From JADJLQ01 sp964405735 (GTDB lineage: Bacteria; Bacteroidota; Bacteroidia; Chitinophagales; Saprospiraceae): a DNA stretch of 10,694 nucleotides. Below the pieces are notes generated by a model. That model did not search any database and was not told the DNA's origin. It saw only the letters and a list, made by a program, of their open reading frames with translations. The DNA is taken from assembly GCA_964405735.1 (NCBI GenBank), contig CAYOPD010000136.1:1-10694 (forward strand). Reading direction: 5' to 3'. Shown one piece after another: positions 1-6,896 of this stretch; positions within the stretch are counted from its first letter, which is position 1, and the number at the start of each line of letters is the position of its first letter. The position numbers and the translations under genes are program-made.

Positions 1-41
1 AGCACTGGATCTACGATGAAAGTCACTTCGAATTGTCTCAT
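1..41 (-). CDS. rpsF: 30S ribosomal protein S6, N-terminal fragment (cut by window edge)
   Basis: Reading the minus strand from the ATG at 41, the first 13 codons give MRQFEVTFIVDPV, with a probable Leu next. This matches the start of ribosomal protein S6, where the first beta strand carries a Y/F-E-x-x-F-I-x-x-P-x-L pattern. S6 is a small-subunit protein bound to S18 and 16S rRNA. The rest of the gene lies left of the window; in many bacteria rpsR and rplI follow it. A TACCTTTG promoter element sits 30 bases upstream of the start, which supports this ATG. The call rests on only about 14 residues but the match is distinctive. Confidence 0.75.
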   Translation of the reverse strand, partial: MRQFEVTFIVDPV

Positions 42-70
42 TGCGAAATGGTTAATTAAATTTTGGGTCG

Positions 71-78
71 CAAAGGTA
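71..78 (-). promoter_or_regulatory. Bacteroidota -7 promoter element for rpsF
   Basis: The minus strand reads TACCTTTG, an exact match to the TAnnTTTG -7 consensus of Bacteroidota promoters, about 30 bases upstream of the rpsF start. I saw no convincing TTG at the usual -33 spacing. Strong ribosomal-protein promoters often sit this close to the gene. Confidence 0.55.
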
Positions 79-100
79 ATAAAGATTTATGAAACTGTTT

Positions 101-137
101 GGGTGACTTTAATATCAATATTGCTGCAGAGTCACCC
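101..137. repeat. Nested inverted repeat between manA 3' end and rpsF promoter
   Basis: GGGTGACT (101-108) pairs exactly with AGTCACCC (130-137), and the intervening sequence contains a second hairpin, AATAT-CA-ATATT (111-122). It lies between the manA stop and the rpsF promoter. On the minus strand it would be in the manA 3' untranslated region and could be a structured terminator or RNA end, but no U-run follows it in either direction. It could also be a protein-binding palindrome upstream of rpsF. Confidence 0.4.
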
Positions 138-150
138 CCTCAGTTGTACC

Positions 151-1341
151 TTAAACCGAAGCCGTGGCCAAAAAAAAATCCGTATTATTTTCCAAAGCCC
201 TGATATTCAATATACTATAACAAGGTAACCAGAGGGCCGAGCCCCTATTCAATATTTGACCATCCTGTGTTTGGCAACTTCCTGATTGAATCAAAAGTAT
301 CGAAGCCGTATTGAACTGGATGGTTTTGAGCGTCCCGGCGGCGATTTTGAAATGTTTGATCAGGAAATCTGGGACGGGAGGAGAAAAAACCAACTCATCA
401 TCCATAAGATAGACAGGCTTTAATACCTGCTGCCCGGATCGGGAGGTTTCGGCGTGTTTCAACAACTCCCTGACATCGACATGTTTGTAGGTCAGCCCCC
501 CGCGCAGGACATTGTCGGAATTGGACATGAGTTCCACATTCTGTCCTTCCAGGTAGGCATGGAGCACTCCCGGGGCCTGGTATCCTGCCTGCCCCGGGTG
601 TAGATATTGTACATGCAGGAGGAGCATGACCAGTAAACCTCGGTCAAACTGGCCTTCCTTCGGAGGGTAGGTTTCAAGAGCACGGGCCAGCCAAAAGCCG
701 ATATCCTGCTTATTGCCTGATTGGCCGGAATCCAGCCTGGAAGCCATTTGTAAGCAACTTGCATTTACTGTTTCCTGGTCCAGCGTAAAAAACAGGGTCA
801 ATAAACCCTTCCAGTCCTGTCCATGGGTCCTGGTTGCCAGGTCAGGAATATAAAGTTGTATCCGGTGATGGATTTGTTCAAGCGGTTCGAAACCCTGCAG
901 CATCCAGAAATCAGAGAGCGCAAGGAGTAATTCGGGTTTATGATTGTCATCCTTGTAGTTCCGATGAGGGGCATTCAGCGGTATAACCAGGTTATTTTCC
1001 TCTGCAAATCCTATTTCAGCTCCCTTTTTATTCGGATGGAGCTGGATGGAAAGCATTTCCCGGACATCCAAAATTTTCAGGAGGAAGGGCAGCCGGGGGC
1101 CATAGGTGGATACCGATTCGGCACCCAACTCGTTCTGGGGATCGGTATCGATACGGTCTTTCAGAGAGGTTCGGTCGTGACCGGTAACAATAAAGGAGGG
1201 ATGATTGGGGTGGGCTCCATACCAGGCTTCTGCAAAAGGTTTTTTATCCGGGTTGTCCAGACCCATCCAATGAGGGATGTAGGAATACCCACCCCAGGAA
1301 TAATGCTGTATGTTAGGCTCCAGCCGCAAGAATGAATACAT
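151..1341 (-). CDS. manA: Mannose-6-phosphate isomerase, class I (type I PMI)
   Basis: A 396-aa cupin-fold enzyme that interconverts mannose-6-phosphate and fructose-6-phosphate in the cytoplasm, feeding GDP-mannose and glycan synthesis or mannose catabolism. The type I PMI zinc ligands are all visible: Gln100 and His102 in IQLHPNK, Glu137 in HKPELLLAL, and His261 in the family signature (residues 254-290), which also contains the expected catalytic Arg280 in NVLRGGLTYKHVD. Length is normal for the family. Its ATG overlaps the pgi stop by one base (TGATG on the minus strand), so it is probably translated by coupling from the pgi message. I see no promoter of its own. The pairing with pgi is functionally coherent because both act on fructose-6-phosphate. 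Confidence 0.95.
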   Translation of the reverse strand: MYSFLRLEPNIQHYSWGGYSYIPHWMGLDNPDKKPFAEAWYGAHPNHPSFIVTGHDRTSLKDRIDTDPQNELGAESVSTYGPRLPFLLKILDVREMLSIQLHPNKKGAEIGFAEENNLVIPLNAPHRNYKDDNHKPELLLALSDFWMLQGFEPLEQIHHRIQLYIPDLATRTHGQDWKGLLTLFFTLDQETVNASCLQMASRLDSGQSGNKQDIGFWLARALETYPPKEGQFDRGLLVMLLLHVQYLHPGQAGYQAPGVLHAYLEGQNVELMSNSDNVLRGGLTYKHVDVRELLKHAETSRSGQQVLKPVYLMDDELVFSPPVPDFLIKHFKIAAGTLKTIQFNTASILLIQSGSCQTQDGQILNRGSALWLPCYSILNIRALENNTDFFLATASV

Positions 1342-2993
1342 CAGGAATGCCGCATTTTTTTATAGGCATTGATCAGCCCCCTGGTTGATGCATCGTGTTT
1401 TTCTACGGGCTGGTCCGAATCCAGTTCAACGAGGATTTGGGTGGCCAGTTTTTTACCAAGTTCCACCCCAAACTGGTCAAAGGAAAAGATATTCCAGATC
1501 CATCCTTGTGTGAAAATTTTGTGCTCGTATATGGCAATCAGGCTGCCCAGGGTATGCGGGCTGAGCTTTTTGATCAGGATGGAATTGGTGGGACGGTTGC
1601 CTTCAAAAACCCGGAAGGGAGCCAGGCGCTCCATCTCGGCAGGAGCCAGCCCTGCCTTTTGCATCTCCTGTTTTACTTCTTCCAGGGATTTGCCATTCAG
1701 GAGGGCTTCGGTCTGTGCGAAAAAATTGGCCATCAATTTGGGATGGTGGTCCGATAGCGGGTTGTGTGACTGGGCCATTGCGATAAAATCACAGGGGATC
1801 ATTTTGGTGCCCTGGTGGATCAACTGATAAAAAGCGTGCTGGCCATTGGTACCGGGTTCTCCCCAGATGATGCCCCCCGTCTGGTAATCGATCGTATGGC
1901 CGTTTCGGTCCACCCCTTTGCCGTTGCTTTCCATATTGCCCTGCTGGAAATAAGCCGGGAAACGATGGAGGTATTGGTCATAGGGCAGGATCGCCTCGGA
2001 TTCGGCCTGGTAAAAATTATTGTACCAGATGCCGATCAGGGCGAGCAATACCGGGATATTTCTTTCAAACGGAGTATAACGGAAATGCTGATCCATGGCG
2101 TGGAAGCCTTCGAGCAATTCCCTGAAGCGGTCAAAACCAATGGTGCAGGCTATAGGCAGACCGATGGCTGAAGTCAGGGAGTAACGGCCGCCGACCCAGT
2201 CCCAGAAAGGAAACATGTTTTCCAGGGAAATTCCAAAACCGGCTACTGCTTCGGCATTGGTCGATACCGCCACAAAATGTTTGGCGATATGGGCTTCCCC
2301 GGCCTGGTGAACAAACCATTGCCTTGCGCTCAAAGCATTGGTCATGGTCTCCTGTGTCGTAAACGTTTTGGAGGAAATGATAAAAAGCGTGGAGGCAGGC
2401 TTTATTTTTTTAAAAACCTGGTAGATATGGCTGCCGTCCACATTCGATACAAAATGCGGTGTGATGCCCCGGTCCCAATAGGGTTTGAGCGCTTCGGTCA
2501 CCATCACCGCGCCAAGGTCGGATCCGCCGATACCAATATTCACCACATCGGTGATCGGAGAACCATCGTATCCGGTCCATTGGCCATGGTGTAGTTTTTC
2601 GCAAAAAGCCTGCATTTGGCTGAGTACTTTATACACCTCGGGCATCACGTTCTCCCCATCGACAAAGACCGGTGTACCGGAAATGTTCCGCAGGGCGGTA
2701 TGCAGGACGGCGCGGCCTTCGGTCTTGTTGATTTTTTCACCGGTAAACATGGATTCGATGCCTTCAGCCAGATGGCATTCCCTGGCCAGATCCTGGAGGA
2801 GTGACAGGGTGGTCTCGTTGATCCTGTTTTTGGAAAAATCCACCAGGAAATCACCCCAATGGATGCTGAATTTTTCGAAGCGATTGGGGTCCCCGGCAAA
2901 CTGATCCTTCATGCGGATATCCCGGGTATCCCTGAAATGATCTCTAAGTTTGGCCCAGGCCTGGGTTTTTGTTGGGTTGATGGCGTCAATCAT
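1341..2993 (-). CDS. pgi: Glucose-6-phosphate isomerase
   Basis: A 550-aa cytosolic glycolysis/gluconeogenesis enzyme of the SIS-domain family, interconverting glucose-6-phosphate and fructose-6-phosphate. Visible blocks in order are the first SIS domain with VVNIGIGGSDLG (150-161), the phosphate-binding SSKTFTTQETMTN (207-219), VGGRYSLTSAIGLP (267-280) with Arg270, ESNGKG with Glu355 as the likely base, GEPGTNGQHAFYQLIHQGT with His386, and the C-terminal signature DQFGVELGKKLA with Lys514. All expected active-site residues are present and the length matches the long (E. coli-type) form. It is first in a two-gene unit with manA, with which it overlaps by one base. A TACTTTTG promoter element lies 22 bases upstream of the ATG. 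Confidence 0.97.
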   Translation of the reverse strand: MIDAINPTKTQAWAKLRDHFRDTRDIRMKDQFAGDPNRFEKFSIHWGDFLVDFSKNRINETTLSLLQDLARECHLAEGIESMFTGEKINKTEGRAVLHTALRNISGTPVFVDGENVMPEVYKVLSQMQAFCEKLHHGQWTGYDGSPITDVVNIGIGGSDLGAVMVTEALKPYWDRGITPHFVSNVDGSHIYQVFKKIKPASTLFIISSKTFTTQETMTNALSARQWFVHQAGEAHIAKHFVAVSTNAEAVAGFGISLENMFPFWDWVGGRYSLTSAIGLPIACTIGFDRFRELLEGFHAMDQHFRYTPFERNIPVLLALIGIWYNNFYQAESEAILPYDQYLHRFPAYFQQGNMESNGKGVDRNGHTIDYQTGGIIWGEPGTNGQHAFYQLIHQGTKMIPCDFIAMAQSHNPLSDHHPKLMANFFAQTEALLNGKSLEEVKQEMQKAGLAPAEMERLAPFRVFEGNRPTNSILIKKLSPHTLGSLIAIYEHKIFTQGWIWNIFSFDQFGVELGKKLATQILVELDSDQPVEKHDASTRGLINAYKKMRHS

Positions 2994-3000
2994 ATTTTAG
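2972..3000 (+). promoter_or_regulatory. Possible yraN promoter
   Basis: TATTTTAG at 2993-3000 differs from TAnnTTTG at one base, and a TTG lies 18 bases upstream at 2972-2974, close to the expected -33 position. It would give a leader of roughly 35 bases before yraN and overlaps the first codons of pgi. The 47-base pgi/yraN gap would then hold divergent, overlapping promoters. Confidence 0.3.
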
Positions 3001-3014
3001 TTTACTGAGTGGGG

Positions 3015-3022
3015 CAAAAGTA
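3015..3022 (-). promoter_or_regulatory. Bacteroidota -7 promoter element for pgi-manA
   Basis: The minus strand reads TACTTTTG, an exact TAnnTTTG match, 22 bases upstream of the pgi ATG. No clear TTG is present at the -33 spacing, so the element is supported mainly by its exact match and placement. Confidence 0.5.
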
Positions 3023-3040
3023 ATAAGTTAGACGGCGATA

Positions 3041-3406
3041 ATGTCCAGGAATCAACAAACCGGCAAGCAAGGGGAGGACCTGGCGGCCCGGCACCTGGAA
3101 GGGGCCGGGTACGAGATCCTCGAACGCAACTGGCGCTTCAGCCGGGCTGAGGTGGATATTATCTGCAGGAAGGATCAAATCCTGGTTTTTGTGGAGGTCA
3201 AGACGAGAAGTTATACGTATTTCGGGGAGCCTTCGGAGTTTGTCCGGGCTAAAAAAGAGCGGCTGATCATGGATGCGGCCAATGCTTATATGGCCTCCAT
3301 CGGCTACGAATGGCAATTCCGATTTGACATCATCAGCATCTTGCTGTCTCCTGAGGGCGGGCACCGGCTGGAGCATGTGGAGGACGCCTTTTTTCCGGGT
3401 TGGTAG
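3041..3406 (+). CDS. yraN: YraN family protein (UPF0102), predicted endonuclease-like
   Basis: A 121-aa protein of the UPF0102/YraN family, which has a restriction-endonuclease-like fold. The family signature is clear: an N-terminal GKQGEDLAARHLEGAGYEIL helix (8-27), then ERNWRFSRAEVDII (28-41) with Glu37 and Asp39, and VFVEVKTR (49-56) with Glu52 and Lys54, which together make a PD-(D/E)xK-type site. The usual Gly before the Glu of GE(I/L)DLI is Ala36 here. Length is normal. The biological role of the family is unsettled; links to DNA recombination or repair have been proposed. It is transcribed divergently from pgi, with a 47-base gap. The ATG at 3041 starts directly before the conserved region. 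Confidence 0.88.
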   Translation: MSRNQQTGKQGEDLAARHLEGAGYEILERNWRFSRAEVDIICRKDQILVFVEVKTRSYTYFGEPSEFVRAKKERLIMDAANAYMASIGYEWQFRFDIISILLSPEGGHRLEHVEDAFFPGW

Positions 3407-3426
3407 CATTATTTCCCGGGAATCCT

Positions 3427-3434
3427 TATATTTG
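3427..3434 (+). promoter_or_regulatory. Bacteroidota -7 promoter element for rpmE2
   Basis: TATATTTG matches TAnnTTTG exactly and lies 21 bases before the rpmE2 ATG, in the gap after yraN. A TTG at 3400-3402 is 24 bases upstream, slightly longer than the usual spacing. Confidence 0.55.
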
Positions 3435-3455
3435 CGCTCCAAATTTCGACAAACG

Positions 3456-3704
3456 ATGAAAAAAGATATTCACCCTTCCAATTACCGTATGGTGGTATTC
3501 AAGGACTTCTCAGCGGACGAAGCCTTCCTCAGCCGTAGTTGCACGCCCACCAAAGACACGATTGTATGGAACGACGGCAAGGAATATCCGCTGATCAAGC
3601 TGGAGATTTCCAACAAATCTCATCCCTTTTTCACCGGCAAGATGAAATTTGTGGATACCGCAGGAAGGATCGACAAGTTTAATAAGAAATTCAAGAAAGC
3701 TTAA
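3456..3704 (+). CDS. rpmE2: 50S ribosomal protein L31, type B
   Basis: An 82-aa large-subunit ribosomal protein. The start MKKDIHPSNYR, the central TIVWNDGKEYPLIKLEIS and the end SHPFFTGKMKFVDTAGRIDKF (55-75) are characteristic of the type B L31 (YkgM/RpmE2) branch. It has a single Cys (residue 29) and lacks the CxxC zinc-binding pairs of type A L31, so it is the zinc-independent form, which is standard in Bacteroidota. The reading frame stays open upstream to 3273, but conservation begins at the ATG at 3456, which has a TATATTTG promoter element in front of it. A candidate terminator follows 27 bases after the stop. Confidence 0.95.
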   Translation: MKKDIHPSNYRMVVFKDFSADEAFLSRSCTPTKDTIVWNDGKEYPLIKLEISNKSHPFFTGKMKFVDTAGRIDKFNKKFKKA

Positions 3705-3731
3705 AGTTTCAGGGGCAAGGGATACCAATTT

Positions 3732-3752
3732 AAAGCCTGCCGGTCGGGTTTT
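3732..3752 (+). terminator. Candidate rho-independent terminator of rpmE2
   Basis: AAAGCCTG (3732-3739) can pair with CGGGTTTT (3745-3752) around a five-base CCGGT loop, giving eight pairs including two G-U wobbles. T-rich sequence follows (TTATTTCTTGGTTTTT). The stem is modest, so this is a plausible rather than strong terminator. Confidence 0.4.
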
Positions 3753-3890
3753 ATTTCTTGGTTTTTGGATTTTTGACGAAGCCGGAACCCACATCGCCAG
3801 GAATGGTTTACCAATACACTAGTTTGATGCTGATCAGGTAATTCGGGTCAAGCGGTTATATTAATTTCCCAACCAAGGGAAGGTTGCTTT

Positions 3891-3898
3891 CATTTTTG
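3891..3898 (+). promoter_or_regulatory. Possible -7 element upstream of the HMGR-kinase block
   Basis: CATTTTTG matches TAnnTTTG at all but the first base and lies 31 bases before the short ORF at 3929. No TTG is seen at the -33 spacing. It is the best candidate I found for driving the 3929-6883 unit. Confidence 0.25.
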
Positions 3899-3928
3899 TA
3901 CCTTCGGTTAATAAAGTGTATCTCACGA

Positions 3929-4036
3929 ATGACCGAGCCGGACCTCCTTACTGACAACCATCCGGAACAAGTGGTATGTACCGATGGGCCCGATTGTCAA
4001 GGCGGTCAGTTCATTGCTTATCAGATCACGGTCTGA
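3929..4036 (+). CDS. Short upstream ORF (35 aa), candidate leader peptide or small protein
   Basis: An ATG at 3929 opens a 35-codon frame with an acidic start (MTEPDLLTDNHPEQ) and two Cys, ending in TGA at 4034-4036. That stop overlaps by one base the ATG at 4036 that I prefer for the HMGR-kinase gene (TGATG), the same junction type as pgi-manA. The alternative HMGR start at 3976 would read this stretch in another frame as a basic peptide rich in Arg, Ser and Trp that resembles no HMGR N-terminus. I do not recognise the peptide. It could be a coupling or leader ORF, a real small protein, or chance. No strong ribosome-binding site precedes it. Confidence 0.35.
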   Translation: MTEPDLLTDNHPEQVVCTDGPDCQGGQFIAYQITV

Positions 4037-6381
4037 TGGAAGAATATCCTATTGTACCGGGAAGAGGCGTGGTTACGGAAACAGCAAAACAATTGAGGCT
4101 TGCTTACCTTAATGATCTGGGATTTGACACCCATTTTATTTCCAATTCAAACTTTGATCCAAAAGAAATCAATAAAAATATTGAATCGTATATCGGTTCT
4201 GTGGAAATTCCCCTTGGATTGGCAGGGCCCCTCCTTTTTTTGCAAAACGGTTCAAGTGAAATGGTATATGCTGCGGCCGGTACCCTCGAAGGGGCTTTGC
4301 TGGCAAGCATGAACAGAGGAGCAAAAGCGATAAGCATAAGTGGTGGATTCTCAGCAGAAGTCATTCATCAAAAGATGATTCGCTGCCCCTTATTTATTTT
4401 TAATAATCTGGCAGAAAGCGTTTTATTCAAAAAATGGATTGAAACCAATTTCAAAAGAATAAAACAAATCGCTGAGAACTATTCAAATCATGCCAAACTT
4501 CAGTCGATTATTCCGGTAATTACCGGCAAATCGGTCCATCTTAAGTTTATTTATACGACTGCAGATGCGTCGGGCCAAAACATGACCACAACATGCACCT
4601 GGCATGCTGTTTTATGGATCAATGAACATTTTACGGAGGAGTGCAAGGTGACTCCTGTGAATTCAGTAATTGAAGGGAACGGCAGTTCTGATAAAAAAGT
4701 CTCTCATGCTTCCATGAACCTGGGAAGGGGTATTCAGGTAATAGCAGAATGTAATTTATCGGATCGGGTTATTGAAAATGTACTGAGAACCAATGCAAAG
4801 GATTATATTGAATGTTTTAATCAGTCCATGGCCATTTGCAGATTGGATGGTATGGTAGGATACAATATCAATGTGGCAAATACCATTGCCTCGATTTTTG
4901 TTGCTACCGGTCAGGACCTTGCAAGTATACATGAATCCGGGCTGGGTATTTTAAATGTGGAAAAATCCAAAGAGGGTCTTTATTTCTGTCTGATTCTGCC
5001 TTCGCTGGTGATTGGAACCGTTGGCGGCGGCACTCATTTGCCCAAACAACAGGAGGCGCTGGGCATCATGTCCTGTGCGGGTCAGGACAAAGTATTTCGT
5101 TTTGCCCAGATTATTGCTGGCTTTTCCCTCGCTTTGGAAATTTCCACCTTTGCCGCGATCGTGGGAGGTCAATTTGCAAAAGCGCACGAAAAAATGGGGA
5201 GAAACAAACCAATCCATTGGCTCACAAAATCAGAAATTGACAGGGAGTTCATCACTGCCTGTATGAATGGATTTCTGGACGGTGAACGCGTGCTGAGCGT
5301 TGAGATTGCTAACAGCACCATTGTAGAAAATGGGATCATCATTGATCTTGCCCAGCGTGTAAATAATAAACTGACAGGCTTTCTGCCTTTGGAGATTGCA
5401 TTGCAGGATAAATTAAACGGAAATCAGATAAAACGCATTCTTCTGAAAAGCAAGCCATTGGATATTGAAGTAATCAAAGGCCTGCATTTAATGGCGTCTG
5501 CCATTGATCCAATCCTTTCAAATCTCATATCCCAAAATTTTGAGGAACTGGAATATAAAAATTGTCATCTTAAAGAAATCTGTATTTATGAATTTTTGAA
5601 TCTCCATCGGAATAAAAGCACCCCAGCCTATTTCGGTAAACACATCGATGCAAGCCGGGAAATATATTTATTCCTTATGGAACTGCTGGATTATGAGACC
5701 CTGACCATTATTCATTCGGAAAATGAGCCATTGAAATGGGATCAGCAAGCCATAAAATCAGTCATTCATTCCATGCATGAAATACATGACTTGCTTATGG
5801 ACGGAATGACTAAAAAGGCGTTAACGGACATCCCCGAGTTCCGACCCTGGCAAGCCCTGGACTTATATCACAAAATGGCCATGCTCATCATCACACAATT
5901 CCAGGAAACCGATTTGAATGAATTCACGCCCAGACTGTTGACGTATCTGGAAGAACTTAAAAAGGAACATGATAAAATAACAATCAAAAAAACAATTGTT
6001 CATAACGACTTTAATCCGCGCAATGTGGCCATGCGGAAAGATAATAGAACTTGCATCTATGACTGGGAACTTGCTGTTGTTAATTTTCCTCAAAGGGACA
6101 TTGCCGAATTTCTCAGTTTTGCCCTAAAGGATCAATTTGATGTGGAAGAGTTTGAGGGGTATATTCACTTTCATTACTCCCTTCAGGACAATAAATATAG
6201 CCAGGCACAATGGAGGCAAGCCTATATTTATTCGTTGAAAGAGTATCTGGTAACCCGGGTCTCCTTTTATTTAACAGGAAAAATATTGATGGAGTTTGAG
6301 TTTGCACACCGGATCTTCCTGAATACAATACGCATGATCGATATTCTCGATTTGCGAATGGATACCGAAAAGCATGAATAA
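4036..6381 (+). CDS. Fusion protein: class I HMG-CoA reductase domain plus APH/choline-kinase-like kinase domain
   Basis: About 781 aa from the ATG at 4036; an ATG at 3976 would add 20 atypical residues. Numbering is from 4036. The N-terminal domain (about 5-420) is a soluble HMG-CoA reductase: ESYIGSVEIPLGLAGPLL (50-67), AGTLEGALLAS (81-91) with catalytic Glu85, TTADASGQNM (174-183) like the GDAMGMNM nucleotide motif, DKKVSHASMNLGRG (219-232) with Asp219 and Lys220, VANTIASIFVATGQD (280-294) with Asp294, IGTVGGGTHLPKQ (326-338) and FAKAHEKMGRN with His384. The C-terminal part (about 430-781) is a phosphotransferase of the aminoglycoside/choline kinase fold: a basic N-lobe strand RILLKSKP (467-474), the catalytic loop VHNDFNPRN with His656, Asp658 and Asn663, and metal-binding IYDWE with Asp676. 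Both active sites look intact. No membrane anchor is evident. The natural reading is CoA-thioester reduction to an alcohol followed by phosphorylation; mevalonate is the obvious but unproven product. The stop overlaps the next gene by 8 bases. Confidence 0.88.
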   Translation: MEEYPIVPGRGVVTETAKQLRLAYLNDLGFDTHFISNSNFDPKEINKNIESYIGSVEIPLGLAGPLLFLQNGSSEMVYAAAGTLEGALLASMNRGAKAISISGGFSAEVIHQKMIRCPLFIFNNLAESVLFKKWIETNFKRIKQIAENYSNHAKLQSIIPVITGKSVHLKFIYTTADASGQNMTTTCTWHAVLWINEHFTEECKVTPVNSVIEGNGSSDKKVSHASMNLGRGIQVIAECNLSDRVIENVLRTNAKDYIECFNQSMAICRLDGMVGYNINVANTIASIFVATGQDLASIHESGLGILNVEKSKEGLYFCLILPSLVIGTVGGGTHLPKQQEALGIMSCAGQDKVFRFAQIIAGFSLALEISTFAAIVGGQFAKAHEKMGRNKPIHWLTKSEIDREFITACMNGFLDGERVLSVEIANSTIVENGIIIDLAQRVNNKLTGFLPLEIALQDKLNGNQIKRILLKSKPLDIEVIKGLHLMASAIDPILSNLISQNFEELEYKNCHLKEICIYEFLNLHRNKSTPAYFGKHIDASREIYLFLMELLDYETLTIIHSENEPLKWDQQAIKSVIHSMHEIHDLLMDGMTKKALTDIPEFRPWQALDLYHKMAMLIITQFQETDLNEFTPRLLTYLEELKKEHDKITIKKTIVHNDFNPRNVAMRKDNRTCIYDWELAVVNFPQRDIAEFLSFALKDQFDVEEFEGYIHFHYSLQDNKYSQAQWRQAYIYSLKEYLVTRVSFYLTGKILMEFEFAHRIFLNTIRMIDILDLRMDTEKHE

Positions 6382-6883
6382 TATCCTCACCATTGTTATT
6401 TTGCCTTTGGTTTTTTCCAATATCATCCACATGCTGGTGGTTAAATATGAATTATTTTCTTTTTTAAAAATTCCTCTTTCCCCGGATTTATTCGGAAGCA
6501 ATAAAACCTGGCGAGGATTTATACTGCTGCCTTTGTTGAATGGCATTTTTCTCCTGATCATGAGTCATTTTATGGATTTTCCATATGGCATACCTCCCAT
6601 GATTATAGGCTGGGTTTTTGGATTGGCTTATATGCTTTTTGAATTGCCCAATTCCTGGCTAAAAAGGCGTCTCGGTATTCAACCAGGAAGTCAGGCACTC
6701 AAAAAGAGATGGATTTTTATACTTATGGATAAAGCGGATTCAAGTTTTGGAGTCTCATTGGCGGCGTATGGTCTTCTGAATTTAAAGTTTATGGAAACCA
6801 TTTATTTGTTTTTGATTTCATGCACCGCCCATTTTATTTTTTCGTTCCTTTTGGTGATGCTTAGAATTAAAAAGGCATTTTAA
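6374..6883 (+). CDS. CarS-like integral membrane CTP transferase (CDP-archaeol synthase family)
   Basis: A 169-aa, strongly hydrophobic protein with about four to five membrane segments. It carries the family's conserved cytoplasmic motifs: LFGSNKTWRGFI (39-50), ELPNSWLKRRLGI (90-102) and MDKADSSFG (118-126). In archaea CarS transfers CMP from CTP to a di-geranylgeranylglyceryl phosphate, and it is related to bacterial CdsA. The expected reaction is therefore CTP plus a lipid or alcohol phosphate giving a CDP-activated product. Its ATG lies inside the end of the HMGR-kinase gene (8-base overlap, ATGAATAA), so the two are very likely translated together. It ends 13 bases before the convergent methyltransferase gene. 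The family is certain enough; the substrate in this organism is not known. Confidence 0.82.
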   Translation: MNNILTIVILPLVFSNIIHMLVVKYELFSFLKIPLSPDLFGSNKTWRGFILLPLLNGIFLLIMSHFMDFPYGIPPMIIGWVFGLAYMLFELPNSWLKRRLGIQPGSQALKKRWIFILMDKADSSFGVSLAAYGLLNLKFMETIYLFLISCTAHFIFSFLLVMLRIKKAF

Positions 6884-6896
6884 CTACATGCGGAAA

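Noticed and set aside
16..228. 70-aa plus-strand ORF at the left edge
   Set aside because: It runs antisense to the rpsF start and the manA 3' end and has no recognisable features.
1369..2904. Several long plus-strand open frames across pgi
   Set aside because: They are antisense shadows of a GC-rich, strongly conserved pgi gene.
3002..3442. 146-aa minus-strand open frame over yraN
   Set aside because: It is the antisense shadow of yraN, which has clear family motifs on the plus strand; the minus translation resembles nothing.
3976..4035. 20-residue N-terminal extension of the HMGR-kinase from an ATG at 3976
   Set aside because: The residues are Arg/Ser/Trp-rich with no similarity to HMGR N-termini, and homology begins after the ATG at 4036. 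I annotate the later start but cannot exclude the earlier one.
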